From NCBI GenBank assembly GCA_001414485.1, contig LLEY01000017.1, positions 1 to 64,000 of the forward strand: a stretch of DNA of 64,000 bases, given 5' to 3'. Shown in pieces: positions 32,809 to 44,600 of this stretch. The stretch is from Calycina herbarum. Its lineage: Eukaryota; Ascomycota; Leotiomycetes; Helotiales; Pezizellaceae. Under the pieces are notes generated by a model that saw only the letters and a list, made by a program, of their open reading frames with translations, was not told the origin of the DNA and ran no database searches. The first letter of the stretch is position 1, and each line of letters opens with the position of its first letter. A program made the position numbers and the translations under genes.

Positions 32809-34306
32809 TCAATACACCCACCCAATTCTTCTTCCAAGCACGCTCACACCTCCCAGAACAGCAGTAATGCCAGTGAACACAATCAACAGCCCATAACCAC
32901 TACCATAAGCAAATCCCAGCTCGCCTTTCCAAGGATTGCCGCTCAATAAGGCTTCACTGAGGGGTCCAGAGACGAGTGCGCCGATGCCCCTTCCAGCGGA
33001 AAGAACTCCCAAAAGCATGCCTACATCAGCCTTCTCGTCCACCGCTTTGACAAGTTTAATGACACCCGCATTTGTGCTTACGAAGCCACCTGCAAAGAAG
33101 CCATACGCAATACTGAATATACAGAGCAAGGGAAGCGCGGTGGAGAAACCCCAGAATAGGAATATAGAAATGGCCGCGCCAATGGTGCTCAGTAGGATGA
33201 CTGTAGTCACATGAAATCGGTCGATCAACATGCCCATTATGACCGTGCCGATGACAGATAGGGCATTGATGAGTGCCACGAGAAGTGATCCGATTGAGGA
33301 ACTCAAACCCAGAGAAGTTGCAAAGGTTGGGAGGTAGATACTAGGTATGAAGTATCCTAAACTCTCGAGGATAAGACCAATTTCTAGCACCCAGAATGTG
33401 GATGTCTTCAAGAAACGAAGACCTGGTCCGTAGGCGGGGACTTGCGAGCCTCGAAGTATCGGTAAACGAGGTCGGATGAAGTACACGAAGGGTGCCGATA
33501 TAATTACGTTGATAATGGAGTAAATGCGAAGTGCAGACCGGAAGCCGTAGTTCGACAAAAGGAAGTTGACCAGGAAAGGAATTACAAGGCCACCGACTCC
33601 GCTACCAGCCTATGGTATGTTAGATTTTGACCAGTGAGGGATCAAGCGAGCAAAGGTTACGCACCCACATCACACCGAAAGCCAGTCCTTTCCTTTTAAT
33701 AAACCACTCATCAAGGAATACCAAGGTGGGACAATACAGAAGTGATCCACCGACGGCGTACAGTACACCTTGGGTAAGAATCATTTGTGTGACATTGGTT
33801 GCAAACGATGCGAGAATGAGAGATCCCGTGATGACTGGCAAACCAGCCCACTTTGATATGTTTGCCAGACGGGGCCATCGTTGGTAAGCCGGGAATAGTA
33901 CAAGCCCAATCATGTACATGACACCCTATTATTGTTATTAGTCTAGGTTGAGTGAGATGAGAGGAGACATTCATACCGTGCTTGAGGTACCAATGGTGGC
34001 GATTGAACCAGTGTCCGAAGAGAAGGGCTCATGTGTGCTGTAATAAGCCTGGAACACTCCAAAAGAGAAGGCAAATCCTGCCCAATCAACATGGTCAGTA
34101 CAGTCTAAGAATATCATAATATTTTGGTGTTTCTTACCCCATATCAAGGCTTCGCAAATAAAGCATGCGGTGAGGAAGAACCAGGCATCTCTGCCGCCAT
34201 CGGCAGCTGGTGGAGAGATGCCATTGCTGACTTCGTTGGTAGTAGAGCGATTGTAGTCATCGAGCTCGTGTCTTTCATTCGCAGTTGTGGTGCTAGTACG
34301 TTCCAT
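32809..34306 (-). CDS. MFS transporter, monocarboxylate-permease (MCT) type
   Basis: Four exons: 34306-34138, 34077-33977, 33925-33665 and 33609-32809, with introns of 60, 51 and 55 nt; 443 residues. After a 35-residue hydrophilic tail comes DGGRDAWFFLTACFICEALIWGFAFSFGVFQAYY (split over exons 1-2), the standard opening of fungal MCT-like permeases, a group containing the yeast Mch proteins. WFIKRKGLAFGVMW and AGSGVGGLVIPF are the usual loop and span-5 motifs. The protein has about 12 spans and a short C-terminus. It lies 640 bp downstream of the ATP-grasp gene on the same strand, so it is the likely exporter or importer of that cluster. Substrate unknown. Confidence 0.87.
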
Positions 34307-34946
34307 CAATTGAAAAAGTACGACTTCTAATGAGTTGAAGTGTGTTGAACGAAAGAGGAGGAGGAGGAGGAGGACGGCGGGGAAGTTGGACTTTATCAGG
34401 CTTTCACCGCCCAAGCTCTAGGGATTAAATTAAACGGGGTTACACAATTGTATTGTGGTGACTGTAGATCACCACCAGATTACAGATACTGTAAGCACGC
34501 AAGCTATGGTATGTAGTCGCCATATATGCATGTCTGCATAGCTAGCATAGCGAGGTTCAAGGTAGCGTGGGTTAGGCACAGTAAGACGTTGTAGGAAGGT
34601 AACATTAAGAATGCAGGGGATGCACATAGGCTTATGGGCGCTGTAGCACCCGGACAGCAAGGTGGGGACCAGCAACGCTAAATTGAGGCGATTCAACCCC
34701 TAAGTATGGGCCAATTAGAAGGGCTCACCTACTGATGGACGCAAGGGATGACGCCCCGGACTGCATCCGGTGGTCCCCGTCAGCTTCTTACGTATAAATA
34801 TCTGTTTGCCCCCCTAGAATTATAGGCCTAAAATCTCACATTTTAAAAATGATACTTCGTTAGGTCAACTAAAGACAAAAAGTGATTTGAAGCAAATAAT
34901 CTTCAGTTTAGGTAAATCTAGCATCCATCATCTCATCCTCCACTTT
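34307..34946. promoter_or_regulatory. Promoter region of the MFS gene in the candidate cluster
   Basis: The MFS gene starts at its right-hand side on the minus strand, so this 640-bp gap holds its promoter and the 3' flank of the ATP-grasp gene. GAGGAGGAGGAGGAGGA (34354-34370) is a short purine microsatellite. I see no clear palindromic CGG-type operator. Confidence 0.35.
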
Positions 34947-36557
34947 CTAACCTTCCTCGTCAACTTTATAAGCATTCAACCTGTTGATGAATTCACTAAG
35001 CTGATTTTGGTTCTCAGCCCCCATGATCAAAGCTGTCACGCTGACATGCTTCCCCTCCCTCCTGTCATGACACCAACCAACAATGATCAAGCTCCCGTCT
35101 TGATACTCGCTAGCAAAAATCCCTTCAAACTCCTTTCGCGTACAGCTAAGGAAAATAGGAAAGAAAATCACGGCTTCCTTCATCTTCCGGGTCGCGAAAT
35201 GTTGCCTGAGGAGACACAAGGGTGTAGTACCCATCACTCTTGCATTCGGATCGATGACTAGCTTCTTGTTCTTGTCATCGGTCATGACATCGACACCCAT
35301 TGGTCCGTAGAATCCAACCTCCCGGCAGTATTTGGCAATATCTTCTGCGATGCCGGCATGTTCTCGCGCAAGATCCTCCTGCTCCTCGTAGGAAATGAAG
35401 CCACCAGCCCAATGACCCGTAACATCGATATACTGCCGACAGCAGCCAAGGAAGACAGGACGACCGGTTTTGGTAATAAAGAGAGACAGGGCCAGAGCCT
35501 CGCCTGCAATCATTTCTTGCAAGACCAAACTACTGGGATTCAGGTGCTGGTTGGACTCAGTCTTTTGCTGGAGAAGCTTGGGTAGTTCTTGTGTGATGGT
35601 ATCTAATGCATTCTGCTTGCACGCCTCGGAGCGCACCACCCAGGTGCCCTGCCCGGAAACCGATTGTGGCATCTTGACCACGAACGGAGGAGAGCTTGTC
35701 GCGATAGACTTGGTCATCCGTCCCACCTCGGCATCCACCAAGCTCGCGGTCTTGACTTGATCTGGGCGCAGTGCTGTATCGATGACTTCTGACGACGGTG
35801 TAGGGATGCCTGAGACCGCAAGCCCCCTCTTTGACTGAACTTCGTAGTGCACATCTGGGTCAACGACATGTGGAAGATGAGACAGACAGTCCATGGGGCC
35901 GATGACGGCAATTTTGGCTCCTGATGGTAACACAATATCTTGTGGTTTTTCTACGAAGCGTAGATATGGCTGCTGAGCTGGAATAAGGTGTCGGTATATT
36001 TGCCTGGCATCCTCACGATGGGATACTCCTTCATTCTCGAGATCGAACAGGACCACATCCATCTTGCCTGCCAGAAAACCAAAGAATTGAGGCACCACTT
36101 GAAGATTCATTCTCGCGAGTCTCCCAATGTCATCCGTCCACTCCAGCGGAGCTTGATATGCGTATTTGGTGGACAAAGTGATCGAAGAGGTCATCTGTGT
36201 GTTCGCCGATGGTAGGGCATATACCAAGACAACTTTGTCAGGATTGTTGTCCAAAGCATAAAGGTCCTGGAGGGTATTATCCAATGTGATTAATGGCTGG
36301 TGCGGTGTCTCCTTCGTGTTCGTTTCCTGACCAGTGTTTCCGTGGATGACGGAACCACTGGCAGGAGATGATGAGAAAAGCGAGTCTTTCTTCGGCCGTT
36401 TCTCCCAGTATGTTTCGTTCGCAGATTTGGTACTGCCATTGTTTCTTGTCGTGCCATCCGGCTGGATATCGAGTGGTTTGCCGAAAGAGAAGAATGACGA
36501 GAGTTTCCTTGTTATCTTGAGATAAAAGGGACCCTCTCTTCTTGCTGGTTGAGACAT
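34947..36557 (-). CDS. ATP-grasp family ligase
   Basis: Intronless, 536 residues from the ATG at 36557. The first 90 residues are Ser/Thr-rich and probably flexible. The ATP-grasp domain spans about residues 240-480: FVVKMPQSVSGQGTW supplies the Lys and Gly-rich loop, LVLQEMIAGEALALSLFI gives the Glu before the second strand, GFYGPMGVDVMTDD follows, and KLVIDPNARVMG carries the acidic and Asn residues that bind Mg-ATP. All key positions are present, so it should be active. ATP-grasp enzymes make acyl phosphates and join carboxylates to amines or thiols; substrates cannot be read from sequence. The gene is divergent to a P450 and 5.1 kb from a PLP decarboxylase that could supply the amine. The C-terminal 90 residues extend beyond the usual domain. 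Confidence 0.82.
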   Translation of the reverse strand: MSQPARREGPFYLKITRKLSSFFSFGKPLDIQPDGTTRNNGSTKSANETYWEKRPKKDSLFSSSPASGSVIHGNTGQETNTKETPHQPLITLDNTLQDLYALDNNPDKVVLVYALPSANTQMTSSITLSTKYAYQAPLEWTDDIGRLARMNLQVVPQFFGFLAGKMDVVLFDLENEGVSHREDARQIYRHLIPAQQPYLRFVEKPQDIVLPSGAKIAVIGPMDCLSHLPHVVDPDVHYEVQSKRGLAVSGIPTPSSEVIDTALRPDQVKTASLVDAEVGRMTKSIATSSPPFVVKMPQSVSGQGTWVVRSEACKQNALDTITQELPKLLQQKTESNQHLNPSSLVLQEMIAGEALALSLFITKTGRPVFLGCCRQYIDVTGHWAGGFISYEEQEDLAREHAGIAEDIAKYCREVGFYGPMGVDVMTDDKNKKLVIDPNARVMGTTPLCLLRQHFATRKMKEAVIFFPIFLSCTRKEFEGIFASEYQDGSLIIVGWCHDRREGKHVSVTALIMGAENQNQLSEFINRLNAYKVDEEG

Positions 36558-37372
36558 ATCCGTGTTTGTGTTTTCTCTCGGTTTGAGTCTTTGTCCTGTG
36601 GTGTTTACGGCTTAATTTGAGGATGTAAAGTGTAATTTCCTGGAGTGTCTTGAATTAGAAAGTCAAGTCAACGGGATATTCAGACTATAAATCACCATTC
36701 CATCTTAGTAGTGCTAAATAATGGCTCTACTTTACAAGAAATCTGGCAGTGTTAGTATCAATCTTTGGTGGCTTTTTAGCATTATTACTGCTGGTATGGG
36801 GCACAACGACAATACAAGGGTAAAAATCTCGGGTTGTGAATCCCTTCATTTTCTGTGCCAACTATTCTCACTCACTGCATGCAGATTTTGCCACATCTAA
36901 AACGTCACCGGTTTGCCCATTGTCCTTCCTCATTGAGCAAATCTATCCGAGTCCTCGTTACACTCTCCGACGGCTTCTACATTGAATGTTACGGTAACTG
37001 TCGACGAGGTGTTCCGTCCAAACTTCACTTGGAACCTGAAGAAAATCATACACGGACGAGGATTGAGCACGCAAGATGGCATACGTAGCAATCTAGATAT
37101 GCAGTCATCTTTGCATATGTCGATCTTCTACGAAGTAGCCTGTTTCTATGTGTCAACAGTACATTTTAAGGGGGTGGCATTTACTGTTCAGAATGACCCC
37201 CATCCTCTCCAAACTCTTCCACAACTGACCTTGTTTTCAGTCCGATTGGGTTAGACTTAGCAGTGTCAACTAAAGAGAGGTCAACACCAGGTTTGCCTTT
37301 AAGCTCTCACTACTTGACTTGAAGAGTTCTCTTTCATTTCAATAAATTACAAACTCGTTACCGGTATTCATT
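36558..37372. promoter_or_regulatory. Shared divergent promoter region, ATP-grasp / P450
   Basis: The ATP-grasp gene reads left from 36557 and the P450 reads right from 37373, leaving 815 bp with no supportable gene. Such a head-to-head arrangement often gives co-expression in fungal biosynthetic clusters. A near-palindrome GTTACGGTAAC lies at about 36989-36999. No transcription-factor site is claimed. Confidence 0.45.
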
Positions 37373-39256
37373 ATGGCAGCCCTCGATTTTATTGCACTGC
37401 TCTCTTCTGTCGGCGTGGTTTGGCTCGCCGTTAGTCTTTCCATTCTACTTAGTGCTTTTGCCATTTACACCATCATTGTCCTCATTTATTTCCATCCTCT
37501 CTCCCACGTACCAGGACCAAAGCTCGCAGCGGCAACTTTCTTGTACCAAACCTGGTACTGTTTTGTTGGAGGAAGCCGTTTCTACCAACGAATTACACAA
37601 CTCCACGAAATTTATGGTTAGTCCAAACCTTCTCTTACAAATTGAAATCTAATGGTGGTTTGTAGGACCTGTGATCCGTATCACACCAGATGAGGTACAT
37701 CTAAGTGACGCAGAAAACTATGATACCATCAATCGCGTGGGAACAAAATTCTGCAAAGATGCGGCATTTTACGGCGCTTTTGGAAACCCCAACTCATCCT
37801 TCACAACTCCAAGTAATGAGCTGCACCGAATCCGCCGCAGTGGCCTCAATTCATTCTTTGCGCGGAAGGTTGTCTTGGATCTTGAAGATGTTGTGCAATC
37901 CAAGGTGGCACTGCTTTCAGGTCTAGTACGGAAGACGCTTGAAACCCGTGGATCCATCGATTTGCACCACGGTCTCCGTGCAGTCTCGATCGATGTGGTT
38001 ACAGATTACGCGTTCGGAACGAGCTACGACCTGCTCAAACTACCAGATCTGGGTTTGGAATTCTTCACCATGGTCCACAAGATTGGCCCAGCAGCATGGA
38101 TCTTCCGTCAATGGCCATGGATTCGTGGCATCGCATTTGCACTTCCAGAACCACTCTTGAAAGTCCTGAGTGAGCCTCTGGGAGAAGTAGTCAAGTTCAA
38201 ACAGGTGAATTTGAGAGACTCGCGGTGGCACATAGCAGCACTGACTCTCAAAATAGCATTGCAGTCACGAGCTCGAGAAAGTCAAAGAGAATATGGACAT
38301 TGAAAAACCAGACCCCAATGCAAGAGCCACTATATTTTCCGCACTGATAAATTCAGCTGAACAAGAGCCTGGAAAAACATATATCGACAATGTTTTGGAT
38401 GAAGCATACACCGTTCTATCTGCTGCCGCCGATACCACAGGAAACGCTATGACGACTATGGTGCGCCATGTGGTTTCTGATCAAAAGATTTACCGAAAGC
38501 TTCACGAGGAATTGAAAGCAGCCTTTCCTGATGAGAACGACGAGCTAGATTTTAGGTCCCTGGAAAAGCTTCCATACTTGGTATACATTTCTCTGTCCTC
38601 AAAATATCTTTCCCAACATGCTAACATCTCAATCTTAGACAATGGTCATCAAGGAAGGATTGAGGTCGGTCAAACGATTTCTGACACCACCGCAAACGCT
38701 GATGATTCTTCTAGGTTATCTTTTGGTGTTCCAGGACGATTACCTCGAGTTGTTCCCGACTCTGGTGCAACGTTCAATTCATATGCACTTCCAGCTGGAG
38801 TGAGTACATTTGATGTTACTGGCAAACTCAGCGCTGATCTTCTTACAGACCGTCGTTTCCATGAGCTCTTGGGTCTTGCATCAAGACGAGCATTATTTTC
38901 CCGATCCAAAGACTTTCAACCCAGATCGATGGGTAGATCCAGTGGAAGCACTCAGACTAGAGAAAGCGTTTGTGCCATTCGGAAAGGGTAGCCGAGGTTG
39001 CGTGGGAATAACGTATGTGTTGCCATTTTCTACCCCACACCCGTCACGAGTTGAAACATTTGGCTAACTTTGGTTCCCAAGACTCGCCTATTGTGAGCTC
39101 TATGTCACCATAGGAACTCTCTTCAGAAAGTTTCCAAATATGCAGGGCAACCATTTGACGGCGGAGGATCTCGTCTACGACGATTTCTTCTCCTCTTACA
39201 ACCCACTTTCAGCTACAAAATTCCATGTTACGGCCGCTGAGAAGGAATTGGTGTGA
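37373..39256 (+). CDS. Cytochrome P450 monooxygenase
   Basis: Seven exons: 37373-37616, 37666-38204, 38257-38580, 38639-38664, 38715-38799, 38849-39012 and 39082-39256, total 518 residues. Introns are 49-69 nt; the one after the 26-nt exon 4 uses a GTCGGT donor. Joined this way every P450 landmark is in frame: an N-terminal membrane anchor (about residues 10-40), HVPGPKLAAAT Pro-rich hinge, I-helix AAADTT at 317-322, EGLR (ExxR) at 375-378, FNPDRW, and the haem loop FGKGSRGCVG with Cys457. Reading the 3' half without splicing loses the haem motif from frame. ER-bound and needing a P450 reductase (family knowledge). In the cluster it would oxidise the ligase product or its precursor. It resembles the CYP superfamily members common in fungal secondary metabolism. 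Confidence 0.9.
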
Positions 39257-41699
39257 AAAATTGGAACGACGATCATTCACTGTGAAAATGTGACGCTGGG
39301 GAGGTTCGGGTATTGGGAGGCGAATCAGTTTGCGAAGGGACCTTAGAATAAAATAAAATTAAAGTTTTTCCCCACTACATACAGTTGTTGCATGTGTAGA
39401 TCAAATGTACCTCATGAACATTTTCACAGGGGGGTAAGCTGAATCGAGACTTGCACATGAAGGTGAGACGAATAAACTTGGAAAAGGATCGCCCGTGCCA
39501 ATTTTCGCTTGCGCGTTATTCTACCCTTACACAGTTTGAGCCTCTGATGAACTCTCTTTTGACCACGGGTGATACAGAAATGAGGTGAGAAAAGAAACCC
39601 TATTTGCCCACCGCCATTTTAGGTTGCTTCTGCGCTGTGTGGGGAGAGTGGAGTCATGTGAGACGGGAAGGTTGTATGCATGACTGTGCCCTTAGGTTGC
39701 AGTATACGAAAAATACCAGGTTCCAGTCATCGTTTGTCTTACACCTGCTTGATTAGTAAAGTTGCACAGGAAGTTTCAGAAAAATCAGATAAGTTGTACG
39801 AAGTGGCGATTAATATTTCGACTTTCGGTAAAATCAAATTTTCTAAACTTTCATCCTTTAATTTGATTATCCTAGATTTCCGACACAATTATAGGCAATA
39901 CATATTGTTCAGGCGTGCATTGAATGAGGGCATTGCCTCGTACACTGACCCGATGTCGAAATTACATTTGCGTGTACAGAATTTGCCTCTTGGCGCTCTT
40001 CCAGAATGTACAAGCAAGTAAGTTAGATGCGAGAGCGAGGTTGAGATATAGAAGTAGGGATAGTAAATGCAACGGGGCGTGGCTAAAAATCAGGGTAGGA
40101 GTAATTAGATTAGACTTAATTGTATCCCTCCCAAAGAGAGAAGAAAGTTTAGAATTGGCGCGCCCATGATTCAAAAACGGCAATTTAGTCGTGCTAATGT
40201 ATTATTGTAGCATCATAGCGACCCACTTCTTAAACACCTTCAAACCTGTGCATACTCTATCATGCAGCAATGTTACATAAAATATATGGGCTTCATGTGT
40301 TGCTCGTATGCGGGAATGCAGTGGCATGGCAACAGTAAGAAGAAGGCAACGGAGCTATCCGAGTGCCAAGGAAAATATGCTCGCTTATGGACATCATGTA
40401 AAAGGGGGCGATATCGCACGTTACACGGGCCGCCCCGCAGCGGGAGTGACCTGCCGAGGGCGAGGTCGTCAATGTGGAGGTGTTCAAAAGTGGCGAAGTT
40501 CAAGATTAGATTGCGATTTGAGCGAGGTTGGGACGAGTCTCTGCTGACGATTGCCACTACTCCACTACAGGCATGCGGATTTAACAGAAACTTACATAAA
40601 GGCAAAGGCATGGTTTCACCGCTAAATTTCGAAGACTTGAGGTCTCTCACGCCATGAAGTCAAGCTTTTTCTAGCGCGGTTGCCCCCTTGCTCCCCGTAG
40701 CGATTCATGCTGACCGCATTAAGAGCCCCGTAAGTCGGCGTCATCATTGTCGAAGTCGCCAAGATTGTTTATATCCACCAATTTATTCTGAGTGGCTCCT
40801 GCGTGATAGCCCTTATTGTCCCCCTAGCATTCAATAAACAACCCCTCCACGGTGTGCATTCGTAGGTGGTGAGGCTGCTAAAAACGCCTCTTGCGTGATC
40901 GCACCTAGCGATCACTTCACCTATACGGAGTGCCCTCTAGCCTTACGTGTCGATAAACGTGCCCTTTCCGGAAACCGAACCGTGTCAGCTTATGTCGACT
41001 ATCATTGTCTTACGGCGTGACCATGTAGTGGATTTGCTATCATAGTACCGTCTGACATGAAAATAAACATAACGAGAATAATAGCAGTAAATGAAGATTA
41101 TTATGTCACATTTTTATTTGATCACAGTTCCCTAGAGCATGCTGTAATTCGTCTATACCTAGGTGAACAGGGCCCAACCCTTTTAGGTACCAGAAACATC
41201 GTAGCCCCAAAGGGGTTCTTACATTCTGGTGTTGCGGTAGAATACAACTTAACGTCATTTCAACCGTCAAAGACTTGAATTTGTATCACTAGCTCCGCTA
41301 CCGATTCGCTCTCCGCTACAAGCAGAGCATTGTGACAGTTACTCGCGGGATCTTCCCTTCGAATCCTTTGAAGGCGAACTTTGAATGAATACCCCACTAT
41401 TAGCCACTTGTACCGCGGAGATATGCTTTCAAAATGCTTCGGTGTCTTTAGCGAACAAAGGTTGCGGCAGAACAAGAAGTCCTCCAGGGAAAGGATACCA
41501 AAGTAGCAGGTGAAAGCCAGAATGGTCAGGATCTCGAATGCCTGTGAAGTTACTAGTGCAATGAGCCTGATCTTATCTCAGCACGTCTTTGGAATGAATC
41601 TTACGCACTATAAGAATCTTGTATAGCTATAGGATGTGATTTGAACTCCCCACAAAGTGTCCACAACCATTTTTTTGCCTATCGCTTTCATGCTTCAAC
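39257..41699. other. 2.4-kb region inside the candidate cluster without a supportable gene
   Basis: ORFs of 110-130 codons occur on both strands (39680-40021, 40262-40657 and its reverse), but they overlap each other and carry no motif, signal peptide or matching splice sites. The area changes composition several times, with AT-rich 39750-39900 and GC-rich 40420-40470. It may hold the promoter of the PLP decarboxylase and remnants of a lost gene. Confidence 0.4.
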
Positions 41700-44600
41700 A
41701 TGCCTTTCTTAACACAGAACAACTCTCCTGTGTTGAATGAGAAAAGCTATCCCGTTGCCGACCCCAAAGAAGCGGATCACACTGGTTATCAAGCAAACTC
41801 ATTCCTAACAAACCTATCCATTCAAACCAAAACTTACGCTTCATCTACTGCCCTCACTCGCCAGCCATCATTCCAAAACATCATCAAGAGAGCCTTCCTT
41901 GGAGGACAATCGAAATGGATCGAAGAGCCTGTGATTTCACAATGGTCTAATTCCCGGCCCCATATTCTGGCCGCACTCGAAGAAACAGAGGAACTGTATA
42001 AGGAGTTTCGGACGAATCCCCTGGGCGCTTTCCACCCCTTTTCCGACCCTCTGTGGTTGGAAACGGGAGCGTACCTCCAAAAAGCTGGTCTCCCTTGGCA
42101 TAACAACAATCTTAACCTGCCGGAAGAAGTGGATCATAGCTGGCCATTCAACTTCAAAGTGCTTGAAAGAAAAGCAGTTCTATTGAAAGGTGCAAGAGTT
42201 GGCGATCCGAATGCTAGCGGTTACATTTGCAACTGGATGGAAGCAAATCAATATGGGATCCGTGCATTGCAACAAGAGCTTCGGGCACAGAAGCCAGACC
42301 AAAAGCCATTACTAGTTGCGGCAAATATAGAAAGGGATATTGTTGAATCGGCTTCCCAGACTTTTGGGCTGGATCTTGTGGTTGTCGACCTCCAGAATAT
42401 CAAACTGTGCAAGAGTATTCTTTTCAATCGGTCGGATGGCTGGAAACGACCCCTCATTTTCGCAGCTACATTGGGAAACTCATTCGGTCAGATTGATGAT
42501 ATCGTTGCCATCAATGACATTTGCAGCGAATGTTCTATGTTGCTTCACGTCGATGCTTCGAGAACCTTTGATTACCTCACAACATTGTTGCCTACAACAA
42601 GAAAACGCCTAGGTCTCCCACAGCTCAGACTCGAACACATCTACCTTGGTTCTTCTATTACCGACGACGGAAGTGGAGAGCGGACGCTATTGGCATCATC
42701 AATCGTCGCTGCTGGGATGAACTCCATATATCCTCCTCCGGTGGTAGTCCTCAAACCGCGCAGTTTGGGGTCTCTATCTCCCAGCTTAGTGGAATACGTT
42801 CGCGGCACAGACAGTACCCTCGCTGGCTCCAGGGACGCAATGGGCCCATTACTCGTGGCTCTCCAAGAGCTTCGGTTTGGGGCTTCTGGTATGCGCGATA
42901 TTTATGCTCGTTGCGCCGTCAATAGACAGATTTTGTGCGACTTGTTGATGAAACAAGACGTAAGCGAAGCCCTTCGAGTTGAGATTCCCAGGGAATCACT
43001 TGATCTCATTATACACGTCAATGAGAATCTTGTGGAAAAGTTCTCACCATCATTCCAGGGGAAATGGGGATTCGTTAAAGTAGGGAATGGCAAGTATCTG
43101 ATGACGATGCAGCCAAGTGTAAAACCAAGGCATTTGGAAGAACTTGTCAGACAATTCACAGCTCTATGTGGCAAGACAAAGACAAATTTTGAAATAGACT
43201 GTCGAGCTGTCATGACTGTTAAGCCAGAGATTTACCGCCTTCCCCAGCAAATCGTCCAGTCCATCGACAGACTTGTTTCCTCCTGGAGGGTAGTCGCCAA
43301 ATCGTCAGGGGGATATCCTCTCAACCAGGCCCCTTACTCAGCTCTGGGTCCCATAATCGGGCATTTTATTCCAATATCAATTCCATCCTCATGGGCTGAT
43401 GCTCGGGCAAAGGAAATCTTGAAGGATCGAAAACGGCAATTCGGCTTGGCAGATGGTGATGCTGAGTGTGATGATTTCATTGGTATTTTCACCACGGGCA
43501 GTACAATGGGGAATCGTGTTGGGATCCATACCGCACTCGCTCATTGCGATAGCAGAAACACGTTTGTTTACTACTCCTCTGCTACCCATTATAGCGTTAA
43601 GAAAATCGTGCGAGATTGTGATGCCTTAACGAGGATCTGGGAGCAAAATGAGAGACCTAGGTTCGCGGAAATCCAAGCTGATGAGTATGGCATGATGAGG
43701 ATAGGAGATCTGGTGGAACAGGTCTTGCAAGATCGGTCATCTTGCGGAGACTACTACGGCGAGTACAAGATTATCTTGTTGGCGAACATGGGAACAACTT
43801 TCGTCGGCGGCCGTGATAACATTTTGGGTCTGCGAAAAGCGTTGCATGCGATTGATGCAGAAATCGCATATATTCATGTTGACGGGGCTTTAGATCTTGG
43901 TTTCACCCCTGATCTTGTGTGTCTTGGGCGTCCAGGATCTGCAACCTGGGAGAAGAATGGGTTGCCTATTGTGCAAGGGATAACTTTGAGCCATCACAAA
44001 GCCTTCGGTATCATGGTCTCTGGAGAAGTGATATCCTACAGTCCAAATCCGGAAAATCAAAGCCTTGCCAAAGCAGTCGAGCTTATTGATCCTCGAGTTA
44101 TCTTCGAGACCTGGCTTTTCCAAAAGCTCTACCGCCCAGCAGATCTTCTTAAAACGAACCAGTATTGCCTTGATAATGCCAACCTTCTGCGACGTCTCCT
44201 GAGCGCCATACAGGTACGGACGCGCTTCAACGAAAAGAGCTTCATCACTCTGATGGAGAGACTGCCACCTTGGACCATCCAAAACTTCCACTTGGCGCCC
44301 GAAGGAAATTGGGTTCATTATATCGCCATGCCACACATTTCCCCCCTTGCGATTCATCATTTCGTTAATGAAATAGCAACACTGGATATGATGTTCGAAA
44401 ATACCTTCAACTATGTCAGCCATTCGTTGAGTATAGCCCTGGCATTAGATGAGCCACTGACTTTGAGACGCGTTCACTGCCACGACCAAATTCTGTTACC
44501 AAAGGTCCTCGACTTGGCAAGGAAAGAACTCTTCCGCAGCTCTGTACACACAAACGGGAATGTTGACGGATGGTCAGACTCTTTTAAACGGCGGTTTTTG

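Noticed and set aside
40262..40657. Overlapping 125-131-codon ORFs on both strands inside the candidate cluster
   Set aside because: Mutually antisense, no motif, no splice or start support; typical of GC-rich non-coding DNA.
41330..41400. Possible tRNA B-box (TTCGAATCC) near 41357
   Set aside because: No A-box at the right spacing and no cloverleaf could be folded by eye.
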